Source of the DNA: Sphingomonas sp. Leaf412 | GTDB lineage: Bacteria > Pseudomonadota > Alphaproteobacteria > Sphingomonadales > Sphingomonadaceae | Direction of reading: 5' to 3' | Assembly (NCBI RefSeq): GCF_001425405.1 | Contig: NZ_LMQP01000001.1 | Coordinates: 23,254-87,253, forward strand | Length of the DNA stretch: 64,000 bases | Part shown: piece after piece, positions 28,686 to 37,557 of the stretch | Numbering within the stretch: position 1 is the first letter of the stretch | Layout of the letters: each line of letters begins with the position of its first letter | Made by a program: the position numbers and the translations under genes | The notes under the pieces: generated by a model | The model's database searches: none | Seen by the model: the letters and a program-made list of their open reading frames with translations, nothing else | Told to the model about the DNA's origin: nothing

Positions 28686-29700
28686 CGCGGTCGCCGGAAC
28701 GATCATGGGGGCCGAGGCGGGCGAGGCGCCGGCCGTCGTCCGACGGCTGCTGGCGGCCAATGCGGCACCGATCGCGGCGCTGGTCGCCGATCTGCGCGCC
28801 CGCCCGCCCGCCGTGGTCGTGACGTGCGCGCGCGGATCGTCCGACCATGCCGCCACGTACGGCAAATATCTGATCGAGACGCTGGTCGGCATCCCCGTCG
28901 CCTCCGCCGCGCCCTCGGTCGCATCGGTGTTCCAGGCGCCGCTGGTCGCGCGCGACGCCGTCCTGATCGCGGTGTCGCAATCGGGCCGCAGCCCGGACCT
29001 GCTGGCCACCGTGGCGGCGTATCGCGCCGCGGGCGCGCGCGTCGTCGCGCTGGTGAACGACGAGGGATCGCCGCTGGCGGCGGCGGCGGACGTGCTGCTG
29101 CCGCTTCATGCCGGAACCGAAAGGGCGGTGGCGGCGACCAAGTCGTGCATCGCCGCGCTCGCCGCCTTCGCGCAGCTGGCGAGCGCGTGGGGGATCGAGG
29201 ACGGGCTGGCGGACGCGCTGCCCGGCCTGCCGGCGATGATCGACGCGGGGCTGGCGGCGGACTGGTCGGTCGGCGCGGACAGGCTGGCGGCGGCGACGCG
29301 GATGTTCGTGATCGGGCGCGGCTACGCCCTGGGCATCGCGCAGGAGGCGGCGCTGAAGCTGAAGGAAACCGCCGCGATCCAGGCCGAACCGTTCAGCGCG
29401 GCGGAGGTGCGGCACGGACCGATGCGGATCGTGGGCGCGGGCTTCCCGATCCTGGGGTTCGCCACGTCCGACCCCGCGGGCGCGGACGTCGCCACGGTCG
29501 CGGCGGAGTTCGCGGGCCGCGGCGCGATGACGCTCCTGGCGGGCCGGGGCGGCATCCTGCCCGCGCGCACCGGGCACCCCGCGCTCGAACCGGTGGCGAT
29601 GCTGGCCAGCTTCTACCGCATGGTGGAACGGCTGACGCTGGCGCGCGGGCTGGATCCGGATTCGCCGCCGCACCTGGCGAAGGTGACCCAGACGCGATGA
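28678..29700 (+). CDS. nagB-II: SIS-domain glucosamine-6-phosphate deaminase (NagB-II type)
   Basis: A 340-residue protein with two SIS sugar-isomerase domains. CARGSSDHAATYGKYLIE and VSQSGRSPDLLATV mark the first domain and GRGYALGIAQEAALKLKET the second, as in the isomerase half of GlmS but without the glutaminase domain. Such proteins (NagB-II) convert glucosamine-6-P to fructose-6-P and ammonia. Its position between a GntR regulator and NagA supports a catabolic role. It overlaps both neighbours. Confidence 0.85.
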   Translation: MADAVAGTIMGAEAGEAPAVVRRLLAANAAPIAALVADLRARPPAVVVTCARGSSDHAATYGKYLIETLVGIPVASAAPSVASVFQAPLVARDAVLIAVSQSGRSPDLLATVAAYRAAGARVVALVNDEGSPLAAAADVLLPLHAGTERAVAATKSCIAALAAFAQLASAWGIEDGLADALPGLPAMIDAGLAADWSVGADRLAAATRMFVIGRGYALGIAQEAALKLKETAAIQAEPFSAAEVRHGPMRIVGAGFPILGFATSDPAGADVATVAAEFAGRGAMTLLAGRGGILPARTGHPALEPVAMLASFYRMVERLTLARGLDPDSPPHLAKVTQTR

Positions 29701-30845
29701 CGCGCATCCGCTTCGTCAACGGCCGGGTGGCCGCCGCGCACGGGACGCTGGACGACGCGACGATCGCGGTCGACGCCGGGCGCATCGTCACGATCGGGCG
29801 GGATCGCGACGCGGACCGGACGATCGACCTCGACGGCGGCTGGCTGCTGCCCGGCTTCGTCGACACGCAGGTGAACGGCGGCGGCGGCGTGCTGCTGAAC
29901 GATACCCCGACGGTGGAGGGAATCGCGGCGATCGCGGCGGCGCACCGCCGTTACGGCACGACCGCGATGATGCCGACGCTCATCAGCGACACGCCCGCGA
30001 CGATCGGCCGCGCGCTCGACGCGCTGGACGCGGCGGTCGCGGCGGGCGTGCCGGGGGTGGTGGGGATGCATATCGAGGGGCCGGTGCTGAACCCCGCGCG
30101 CAAGGGCATCCACGACGCCGCGCTGTTCCGCGCGCTGGACGACGACATGATCGCGCTGCTGACCCGCCCCCGCCGCGGGCGGGTGATGGTGACGCTGGCG
30201 CCGGAAATGACCACCCCGGCCGCGATCGCGGCGCTGGCGCGCGCGGGCGTGATCGTCAGCGCAGGGCACAGCGAGGCGGACGAGGGCATGATGCGCGCCG
30301 CCTTCGATGCCGGGATGACGGGCGTCACGCACCTGTTCAACGCCATGCCCCCGTTGCACCAGCGCGCGCCGGGCGTCGTCGGCGCGACGCTGGACGATTC
30401 GCGGCCATGGTGCGGCCTGATCGCGGACGACGTCCATGTCGCGGACAGCGTCCTGCGGCTGGCATACCGCGCGCGACCGTTCGACCGGCTGATGCTGGTC
30501 ACCGACGCGATGTCGTCGGTCGGCGCGGTCGAGAAGGATTTCGTGTTGCAGGGGCGCCGCATCGCGGTCGCCGGCGGCATCTGTCGCTACGCCGACGGGA
30601 CGCTGGCGGGATCGGACCTCGACATGGCGGCGGCGGTGGCGAATGCGGTGCGCGCGCTCGGCATCGATCCGGCGCGGGCGGCGGCGATGGCGGCGACGCA
30701 TCCCGCGGCATTTCTGGGCCTGGCGCACGAGCGCGGCAGGCTGGCGCCCGGATTGCGTGCGGACTGGGCGATCCTGCGGGCCGACCTGACCGCGCGCGCG
30801 ACGTGGATCGGCGGGACGCTCGCCGCGCCCGGCGACGACGCATGA
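29697..30845 (+). CDS. nagA: N-acetylglucosamine-6-phosphate deacetylase
   Basis: A 382-residue amidohydrolase. It shows LLPGFVDTQVNGGGG, HIEGPVLNPARKGIH, SAGHSEAD, THLFNAMPPLHQRAPG and MLVTDAMSSVG, the NagA blocks that hold the catalytic metal and substrate. It removes acetate from GlcNAc-6-P, the product of the downstream PTS. The ATG overlaps the previous stop (ATGA) and its own stop overlaps the PTS fusion start, so translation is probably coupled along the operon. Confidence 0.95.
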   Translation: MTRIRFVNGRVAAAHGTLDDATIAVDAGRIVTIGRDRDADRTIDLDGGWLLPGFVDTQVNGGGGVLLNDTPTVEGIAAIAAAHRRYGTTAMMPTLISDTPATIGRALDALDAAVAAGVPGVVGMHIEGPVLNPARKGIHDAALFRALDDDMIALLTRPRRGRVMVTLAPEMTTPAAIAALARAGVIVSAGHSEADEGMMRAAFDAGMTGVTHLFNAMPPLHQRAPGVVGATLDDSRPWCGLIADDVHVADSVLRLAYRARPFDRLMLVTDAMSSVGAVEKDFVLQGRRIAVAGGICRYADGTLAGSDLDMAAAVANAVRALGIDPARAAAMAATHPAAFLGLAHERGRLAPGLRADWAILRADLTARATWIGGTLAAPGDDA

Positions 30846-33352
30846 CGGCGGCGCGGGAAAGCGCGGAACGGGGCATCGCGCCAGTCGGAACGGGGTCGAT
30901 CACGCTCGTCGCGCCGCTGGACGGCTGGGCCGGGCCGGTGTCCGCGGTTCCCGATCCGGTGTTCGCGGGCGGGATGATGGGTCCGGGGATCGCGATCGAT
31001 CCGACCGGCGACACGCTGCACGCCCCCTGCGACGCGACCGTGGTCGGCATGCATGAAGCCGGGCATGCGGTCACGCTGCGGACCGGGCAGGGCGCCGACC
31101 TGCTGCTGCACATCGGCATCGACAGCGTCGCGCTGGCGGGGGAAGGATTCAGGCCGCTGGTCGATAGCGGGGCGGCGGTGGTCGCGGGACAGCCGCTGAT
31201 CGCGTTCGACCTCGACCTCATCGTCCGGCGCGCCGCGGCGGCGACGACGCCCGTCCTGCTGATCGCGGGCGCGTTCGACGTCGTTCCGGACGTGACCGGG
31301 GGACGCGTCACGGTCGGCGATCCGCTGCTGCGCCTCGTCGCGACTGCCCCGGTCGACGCCGCCGGTCCGGTCGCGGCGGCGACGATGATCCGCCGGACCC
31401 TGGTCGTGGCCCTGCCCCACGGCCTCCACGCCCGCCCCGCCGCCCGCATCGCCGCCGCGGCGCGGGGGCGCGATGCGCAGGTGATGCTGTCGTGCGGGCC
31501 GCACCGCGCCGCCGCGGCGAGCATGACCGGACTGCTGACGCTCGGCGCGGGCCATGGCGCGACGGTCGCGATCGAGGGCGGCGGGCGCGAGGCGGCGGGG
31601 GTGGTCGCCGCCATCGCCGCGATCCTGACCGCGGACGACGAGCCGGGCGTGGCGCCGACCGCCCCGGTCGCCGCCCGCCGCGACATGCGCCGACACGCGC
31701 CGGGCACGATCGCCGGCGTCGCGGCGGCGCCGGGGTCCGCGATCGGCCCCGCCTGCCGGCTGCACGCCGCGGCGCCGATCGTGCCCGCGGACGCGGGGGA
31801 CGTCGCGGCGGAGCGCGCCGCGTTCGACACCGGGCTGGCGCGGCTGCGGCACCGGCTCGACGGCGCGACCGGGGTGCTGGGGGCGCATCGCGCGATGCTG
31901 GACGACCCCGCCCTGCTCGACGCGATCGGCGCCGCGATCGACGCGGGACGCGGCGCGGCGGCGGCGGCACTGGCGATCACGCAGGCGCAGGCGCAGGCGC
32001 TCGCCGCCGCCGACGACGCCCGCATCGCGGAGCGCGGGGCCGACCTGATCGATATCGGCCAGCGGCTGGCGCATGCGATCCTGGGCACCGCGCCGGACGC
32101 GATCGAGGTTCCGGCGGGCGGCATCCTGCTGGCGGACGATATCCTGCCGTCGCAACTCGCCGCGATCCCGCCCGGGCGGCTGGCGGGCATCGCGCTGGCG
32201 GCCGGAGGGCCGACCGCGCACGTCGCGATCATGGCGGCGGGAGCGGGCGTGCCGATGGCGGTGGCGCTGGGGCGCGGCATCGACGCGATCCCCGACGGCC
32301 GGATCGTGATGCTGGACGGCGACGACGGCGTGCTCGATCCCGCGCCCGACGACGCGGCGCTGGCCACGGCGCACGCCCGGATCGCGCACGCCGCGGCGGC
32401 GGAGGCCGCGGCCCGCGCCGACGCGGGCCTTACGGCGACGACGCGCGACGGGCGGATGGTAACGGTGCAGGCGAACCTGGGCACCGCGCCGGAAGCCGCC
32501 GCCGCGGTGGCCGCGGGGGCGGAAGGATGCGGGCTGCTGCGCACCGAATTGCTGTTCCTGGACCGCGCGGCGCCGCCGTCCCGCGACGAGCAGGCGGACG
32601 CGTATCGCGCGATCGCCGCCGCGCTGGCGGGACGGCCGCTGACGATACGGCTGCTGGACGTCGGGGGGGACAAGCCCGCGCCCTATCTGTCGCTGCCGCA
32701 CGAGGACAATCCCGCGCTCGGCCGGCGGGGTATCCGCATTCTGCTGAACGATCCGTCGCTGCTGGAAACGCAACTGGCGGCGATCGTCGACGCGACCGAC
32801 ACGGGGCCCTGCCGGATCATGGTCCCGATGGTGACGGGGGCGGACGAGATGGCGGCGGTGCGCGCCGCGCTGGACCGCGTGCGCGGCGCGCGGACGGTCG
32901 CGCTGGGCGCGATGATCGAGACGCCCGCGGCGGCGATCGCGGCGGACCTGATCGCGGCGGAATGCGATTTCCTGTCGATCGGCAGCAACGACCTGACGCA
33001 ATATGCGCTGGCGATGGACCGCGGCAATCCCGCGGTGGCGGCGGGCGTCGACGGGCTGCACCCCGCGGTGCTGCGTCTGATCGCGGCGACGTGCGACGGC
33101 GCGGCGCGGCGGGACGTCCCGGTCGGGGTGTGCGGCGGGCTGGCGGCGGACGCGGCGGCGGTGCCGATCCTGATCGGCCTGGGCGTGACCAGCCTGTCGG
33201 TGCCGCCGGGCCGCGTCGCCGCGATCCGTGCCGTGGTGGCGCGGATCGACGCGGGCGACGCGGCGGCGCACGCCCGGGCGGCGCTGTCCGACCCCTCCCC
33301 GCGGGCGGTCCGCGACCGCGCCCGCGCCTATGCCGAAGGGGATGGCGCATGA
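30842..33352 (+). CDS. PTS EIIA-HPr-EI fusion (multiphosphoryl transfer protein)
   Basis: An 836-residue fusion of three phosphotransferase parts. Residues about 20-165 are a glucose-family EIIA with phospho-His90 (DLLLHIGID). Residues about 185-270 are HPr with active His196 (PHGLHARPA). From about 285 to the end is enzyme I, with the swivelling phospho-His460 (AGGPTAHVAIM) and PEP-binding blocks LLRTELLFLD, DVGGDKPAPYL and SIGSNDLTQYALAMDR. It takes phosphate from PEP and hands it to the IIB domain of the next gene. The operon thus carries its own complete phosphorelay. ATGA overlaps at both ends. Confidence 0.9.
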   Translation: MTAARESAERGIAPVGTGSITLVAPLDGWAGPVSAVPDPVFAGGMMGPGIAIDPTGDTLHAPCDATVVGMHEAGHAVTLRTGQGADLLLHIGIDSVALAGEGFRPLVDSGAAVVAGQPLIAFDLDLIVRRAAAATTPVLLIAGAFDVVPDVTGGRVTVGDPLLRLVATAPVDAAGPVAAATMIRRTLVVALPHGLHARPAARIAAAARGRDAQVMLSCGPHRAAAASMTGLLTLGAGHGATVAIEGGGREAAGVVAAIAAILTADDEPGVAPTAPVAARRDMRRHAPGTIAGVAAAPGSAIGPACRLHAAAPIVPADAGDVAAERAAFDTGLARLRHRLDGATGVLGAHRAMLDDPALLDAIGAAIDAGRGAAAAALAITQAQAQALAAADDARIAERGADLIDIGQRLAHAILGTAPDAIEVPAGGILLADDILPSQLAAIPPGRLAGIALAAGGPTAHVAIMAAGAGVPMAVALGRGIDAIPDGRIVMLDGDDGVLDPAPDDAALATAHARIAHAAAAEAAARADAGLTATTRDGRMVTVQANLGTAPEAAAAVAAGAEGCGLLRTELLFLDRAAPPSRDEQADAYRAIAAALAGRPLTIRLLDVGGDKPAPYLSLPHEDNPALGRRGIRILLNDPSLLETQLAAIVDATDTGPCRIMVPMVTGADEMAAVRAALDRVRGARTVALGAMIETPAAAIAADLIAAECDFLSIGSNDLTQYALAMDRGNPAVAAGVDGLHPAVLRLIAATCDGAARRDVPVGVCGGLAADAAAVPILIGLGVTSLSVPPGRVAAIRAVVARIDAGDAAAHARAALSDPSPRAVRDRARAYAEGDGA

Positions 33353-35070
33353 GATCGCCGATGGCCTTCTTCCAGCCGCTGGGCCGCGCGCTGATGCTGC
33401 CGATCGCGGTATTGCCGATCGCGGGCCTGCTGCTGCGGCTGGGGCAGGACGATATTTCCGCCTTGCTGGGGCTGAACCTGTCCTTCCTCGGCGCGGCGGG
33501 GGCGGCGATCTTCGACAATCTGGGCCTGTTGTTCGCGGTCGGCGTGGCGACCGGGTTCGCGCGCGACGGCAACGGCGCCGCCGCGATGGCGGGGATCGTC
33601 TGCTATCTGGTGTCCACCAAGGGAGCGGAAGGGCTGATCGCGGTCCCGCCCGCGATCGGCGCGGGATTGCCGGAGGGCGCGGCGAAAAGCGTCGTCGCCG
33701 CCTGGCGCACGGCCGCGATCCATCGCTTCGACGTGCCGCTGGGTATCGTCGCGGGGCTGGTGGGGGGCGGATTCTACAACCGCTTCGCCGATTTCCGCCT
33801 GCCCGACTATCTCGCCTTCTTCGGCGGGCGGCGCTTCGCACCGATCGTCAGCGGGTTCGCGGGCCTGCTGATCGCCGCGCTGCTGGGGATCGCCTACGCC
33901 CCGGTCAGCGCGGGCGTGGACGCGCTGGGCACCGGGGTGGTCGCGGCGGGCGGATGGGGCCTGTTCGCGTTCGGGCTGCTCAACCGCGTGCTGATCGTCA
34001 CCGGGTTGCACCACATCCTGAACAACGTCGCCTATTTCGTCGTCGGCGATTATCACGGCACGACCGGCGACCTGCGCCGCTTCTTCGCCGGGGATCCGAC
34101 GGCAGGGGCGTTCATGTCGGGATTCTTCCCGGTGATGATGTTCGGCCTGCCCGCCGCCTGCCTGGCGATGTATCACGAGGCGCAGCCCGCGCGGCGCAAG
34201 GCGGTCGGCGGCCTGCTGCTCAGCCTGGCGCTGACGTCCTTCCTGACGGGCGTGACCGAGCCGATCGAGTTCAGTTTCATGTTCCTCGCACCCGCGCTGT
34301 ACGCGGTGCACGCGGTCCTGACCGGCGTGTCGCACGTGGTTATGAACGCGCTGGGCGTGAAACTGGGCTACGGCTTCTCCGCCGGACTGTTCGACTATGC
34401 GCTGAATTACGGGAAGGCGACGCGGCCGCTGCTGCTGCTGCCCGTCGGCGCGGGCTATGCGCTGCTGTACTACGCGGTCTTCCGCTTCGCGATCCGGCGC
34501 TGGAACCTGCCGACGCCGGGGCGCGGGCCGGGCGAGGTCGCGGCCGGTGCCGCCACCCCGGCGGGCACGCGCGGTGCCGCGTTCGTCGCGGCGCTGGGCG
34601 GCGCGGCGAACCTGCGCGCGATCGCGGCCTGTACCACGCGATTGCGGCTGGTGGTGGTCGACCAGGCGCGGATCGACGAGGCCGCGCTGCGCGCCCTGGG
34701 GGCGATCGGCATCCTGAAACCGTCGCGCGAGGCGGTGCAGGTCGTCGTCGGCCCCGTCGCCGACGCGGTGGCGATGGAGATGCGCGCCGCCGCCGACCGG
34801 ACCGACGCCCCCGCCGCCCTGCCCCCCACGGCCGCGGCGCCGGTCGGCGACCTGCCCGACGCGCTTGCCGCCCTGGTCGGCGGCGCCGGCAACGTCGTCG
34901 CCGCGACGCGTCGTCACGGCCGCTGGCGCATCGTGCTGCATCGCCCGATCGCGATCGACGACGACGCGCTCGACCGCGCCGGCGCACGCGCCGCCACGTC
35001 GCTTCGCGACGCCGAGGGCCGTCCCGTCATCCATGTCCTGACCCCCGAGCCGGAGCATCCGACGCCATGA
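33349..35070 (+). CDS. nagE: PTS EIIBC, N-acetylglucosamine-specific type, with extra degenerate IIB domain
   Basis: A 573-residue permease. The IIC part (residues 1-about 385) has about ten membrane segments with GLHHILNNVAYF and TGVTEPIEFSFMFLAP, typical of glucose/GlcNAc permeases. A IIB domain follows with phospho-Cys428 (RAIAACTTRLRLVVVD). After it, residues about 500-573 repeat the IIB pattern (NVVAATRRHGRWRIVL, then DDDALDRAG) but with no Cys, so this copy is degenerate. The permease imports and phosphorylates GlcNAc. It pairs with the EIIA of the preceding gene. Substrate call comes from NagA/NagB next door. Confidence 0.85.
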   Translation: MRSPMAFFQPLGRALMLPIAVLPIAGLLLRLGQDDISALLGLNLSFLGAAGAAIFDNLGLLFAVGVATGFARDGNGAAAMAGIVCYLVSTKGAEGLIAVPPAIGAGLPEGAAKSVVAAWRTAAIHRFDVPLGIVAGLVGGGFYNRFADFRLPDYLAFFGGRRFAPIVSGFAGLLIAALLGIAYAPVSAGVDALGTGVVAAGGWGLFAFGLLNRVLIVTGLHHILNNVAYFVVGDYHGTTGDLRRFFAGDPTAGAFMSGFFPVMMFGLPAACLAMYHEAQPARRKAVGGLLLSLALTSFLTGVTEPIEFSFMFLAPALYAVHAVLTGVSHVVMNALGVKLGYGFSAGLFDYALNYGKATRPLLLLPVGAGYALLYYAVFRFAIRRWNLPTPGRGPGEVAAGAATPAGTRGAAFVAALGGAANLRAIAACTTRLRLVVVDQARIDEAALRALGAIGILKPSREAVQVVVGPVADAVAMEMRAAADRTDAPAALPPTAAAPVGDLPDALAALVGGAGNVVAATRRHGRWRIVLHRPIAIDDDALDRAGARAATSLRDAEGRPVIHVLTPEPEHPTP

Positions 35071-36062
35071 CCGATCCCCGATTGTCGCGCCGCGGCCTGA
35101 TCGGCACGACGCTGGGCCTGGCCGCCGCGGGGGCGACGGCGCCGCTCCGCGCGCAACGGCCCGCGCCGGGACGCACGATCGTGTCGACATGGGATTTCGG
35201 CGCCGCCGCCAATCGCGCCGCCTATGCCCGGATGCTGGCGGGCGGATCGCCGCTGGACGCGGTCGAGGCGGGCGCGCGGGTGCCGGAGGCGGACCCGGCG
35301 AATCATTCGGTCGGCTACGGCGGGTATCCCGACCGCGACGGCATCGTGACACTGGACGCGATCATCATGGACGACGCGGGCCATGTCGGCGCGGTCGCCG
35401 CGCTGGAGGATACCGTCCACGCGATATCGGTCGCGCGCGCGGTGATGGAGCGGACGCCGCACACGATGCTGGTCGGCGACGGCGCCACGCGCTTCGCCCG
35501 CGCGCAGGGGTTTCCGACCCGCGCGCTGCTGACCCCGCCCGCGCGCGCGGCGTGGCGCGAATGGCTGAAGACGTCCAGATACGCCCCCGTCGCGAATATC
35601 GAGAACCGCCGCGGCGACGCGCGCGACCACGACACGATCGGCATCCTGGCGCGCGGGTCGGACGGGCGGCTGGCGGGCGCGTGCACCACGTCGGGCATGG
35701 CGTTCAAGCTGCACGGCCGCGTCGGCGATTCGCCGCAGTCGGGATGCGGCCTGTTCGTCGAGGCCGGGGTCGGCGCGGCGACCGCGACCGGGGTGGGCGA
35801 GGAGGTTACCCGCGTCGCGGGGACGGCCCGCGTCGTCGCCTCGATGCGCGCAGGGATGGACCCGGACGCGGCCTGCCGGGAGGCGTGCCGCCACATCGTG
35901 CGGCTGCGCGGCGACGCCGTGAGGGACGCGCAGGTCGGGTTCCTGGCTTTGGCCGCGGACGGGCGGGTCGGCGCCGCGGCGCTGATGCCGGGATTCACCT
36001 ACGCGTTGACGACCGACGACGGGACGACCCGCGTCGTGCCGGTCCGCGCGCTGCGTGACTGA
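35067..36062 (+). CDS. N4-(beta-N-acetylglucosaminyl)-L-asparaginase (glycosylasparaginase), exported
   Basis: A 331-residue Ntn-hydrolase precursor that autocleaves and splits the GlcNAc-Asn bond of N-glycans. The N-terminus has a twin-arginine signal (SRRGLIGTTLGLAAAG). STWDFG (40-45) is in the substrate site; DHDTIGILARG carries the autoproteolytic nucleophile Thr190; GRVGDSPQSGCG and ATGVGEEVTR are the later substrate-binding blocks. Length matches bacterial family members such as the Elizabethkingia enzyme. Plain isoaspartyl peptidases are related, but the TWDFG and RVGDSP pattern favours glycosylasparaginase. It overlaps both neighbouring genes. Confidence 0.85.
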   Translation: MTDPRLSRRGLIGTTLGLAAAGATAPLRAQRPAPGRTIVSTWDFGAAANRAAYARMLAGGSPLDAVEAGARVPEADPANHSVGYGGYPDRDGIVTLDAIIMDDAGHVGAVAALEDTVHAISVARAVMERTPHTMLVGDGATRFARAQGFPTRALLTPPARAAWREWLKTSRYAPVANIENRRGDARDHDTIGILARGSDGRLAGACTTSGMAFKLHGRVGDSPQSGCGLFVEAGVGAATATGVGEEVTRVAGTARVVASMRAGMDPDAACREACRHIVRLRGDAVRDAQVGFLALAADGRVGAAALMPGFTYALTTDDGTTRVVPVRALRD

Positions 36063-37188
36063 CGCGGCGCGGGCGGCGCCGGGGCCGATCGCGCGGCGCA
36101 TGCTGGGCGCGACCGGCCTTGCGATCACCGAACTGGGGCTGGGCACCGCCCCGCTCGGCAATCTCTACCAGCCGGTCGGTGACGACATCGCGCGCGCGAC
36201 GCTGGCCGCGGCGCGGTCCGCCGGGATGAACCACATCGATACCGCGCCGCATTACGGCCGCGGGCTGAGCGAACGACGGGTGGGCGACGCGATCCGCGCC
36301 GCGCCCGACATGGTCCTGTCCACGAAGGTCGGCCGGTTGCTGCACCCCGACCGCAGCGTCGTCGATGATCGCCTGCGCGACGGCTTCCGCTCCCCGATGC
36401 CCTTCGCTGCGCGATACGACTACAGCCACGACGGCATCCTGCGCAGCCACGAGGACAGCCTCCAGCGACTGGGGTTGGCGTCGGTGGACATCCTGTACGT
36501 CCACGACATCGGCCGCGTCACCCATGGCGATGCGCACGAGCGATATTGGGCGCAGCTGACCACCGGCGGCGGGTTGCGCGCGCTGGAGCGATTGCGCGAC
36601 GAGGGCACGATCGCGGGGTTCGGCATCGGGGTGAACGAAGTGGACGCGTGCCACGACGTCATGCGCGCGGCGAAGCTGGATGCGATCCTGCTGGCGGGTC
36701 GATATACGTTGCTGGAACAGGGGGCGCTGGACCGGTTGCTGCCCGCCTGCGCGGCGGCGGGCACGTCGATCGTCGTGGGCGGACCGTATAACAGCGGCAT
36801 CCTGGCCACCGGAACGGGGCGCCGCGGCCCGTGCCGTTACGATTACGGCCCGGCGCCCGCCACGGTGGTGGACAGGGTGGCCGCGATCGAGGCGACCTGC
36901 GCGCGTCACGGCGTCCCCCTGCCCGCCGCGGCATTGGCGTTCGTGCTGGCGCATCCGCAGGTGGCGGGCGTCATCCCCGGCATCGCGAGCCCAGAGCAGG
37001 TCGCGCGGACCGTCGCGCTGTATCACCACCCGATCCCCGCCGCGCTGTGGCAGGAATTGCGCGCGACAGGATTGATCCGCGCCGACGCGCCGGTGCCCGC
37101 GGACATGGACCGGGCGCGCGGGGCGCGCGCGGCGACGGAGCCGCATCGACGTCATGCCGCGTCGGCGCGGGCGAACCCGCCGCGATGA
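36055..37188 (+). CDS. Aldo/keto reductase, L-fucose dehydrogenase-like
   Basis: A 377-residue NAD(P)-dependent oxidoreductase. The catalytic tetrad is visible: Asp62 (NHIDTAP), Tyr67 (PHYGRG), Lys91 (STKVGR) and His in ILYVHDIG. The LGLGTAPLGNLY start and the overall pattern fit the D-threo-aldose/L-fucose dehydrogenase group, which oxidises L-fucose to L-fucono-lactone. It begins with GTG 8 bases inside the previous gene. The following mutarotase and the fuconolactonase gene opposite support the fucose role. Pyridoxal or other aldose substrates cannot be excluded. Confidence 0.75.
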   Translation: MTDAARAAPGPIARRMLGATGLAITELGLGTAPLGNLYQPVGDDIARATLAAARSAGMNHIDTAPHYGRGLSERRVGDAIRAAPDMVLSTKVGRLLHPDRSVVDDRLRDGFRSPMPFAARYDYSHDGILRSHEDSLQRLGLASVDILYVHDIGRVTHGDAHERYWAQLTTGGGLRALERLRDEGTIAGFGIGVNEVDACHDVMRAAKLDAILLAGRYTLLEQGALDRLLPACAAAGTSIVVGGPYNSGILATGTGRRGPCRYDYGPAPATVVDRVAAIEATCARHGVPLPAAALAFVLAHPQVAGVIPGIASPEQVARTVALYHHPIPAALWQELRATGLIRADAPVPADMDRARGARAATEPHRRHAASARANPPR

Positions 37189-37535
37189 CGCGCCGGGTCT
37201 GTTTCGCGCTCGACCTCGTCGACGATGCCGCCCTGATCGCCGCGTACGAGCGCGCGCACCTGCCCGGCGCGGTATGGCCGGAGGTCGTCGCGGGCATCCG
37301 TGCCGCGGGGTGCGAGGCGATGGAGATATGGCGCGCGGGCGATCGCCTGTTCATGATCGCGCAGGCCGCGGCGGACTGGCCGCGCCCGGTGGCGCCGCCC
37401 CTGGCCGCCGCCGACGCGCGCTGGCAGGCGACGATGGATCGCTTCCAGCGTCGCCTGCCGGTCGCCGCCGTGGGGGAGAAATGGGCGCCGATGACGCGCA
37501 TCTTCGCGCTCGACCCGGACGACCGCGACGGATGA
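37185..37535 (+). CDS. L-rhamnose/L-fucose mutarotase (RhaM family)
   Basis: A 116-residue small protein. RVCFALDLVDDAALIAAYER, WPEVVAGIRAAGCEAMEIWR and GEKWAPMTRIFAL match the sugar mutarotase family (formerly DUF718), which interconverts alpha and beta anomers of 6-deoxy sugars. It starts in an ATGA overlap with the aldo/keto reductase gene. In this operon it would supply the fucose anomer used by the dehydrogenase. Confidence 0.8.
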   Translation: MTRRVCFALDLVDDAALIAAYERAHLPGAVWPEVVAGIRAAGCEAMEIWRAGDRLFMIAQAAADWPRPVAPPLAAADARWQATMDRFQRRLPVAAVGEKWAPMTRIFALDPDDRDG

Positions 37536-37557
37536 GGATCGCGGGCGCGCCCCGCCG

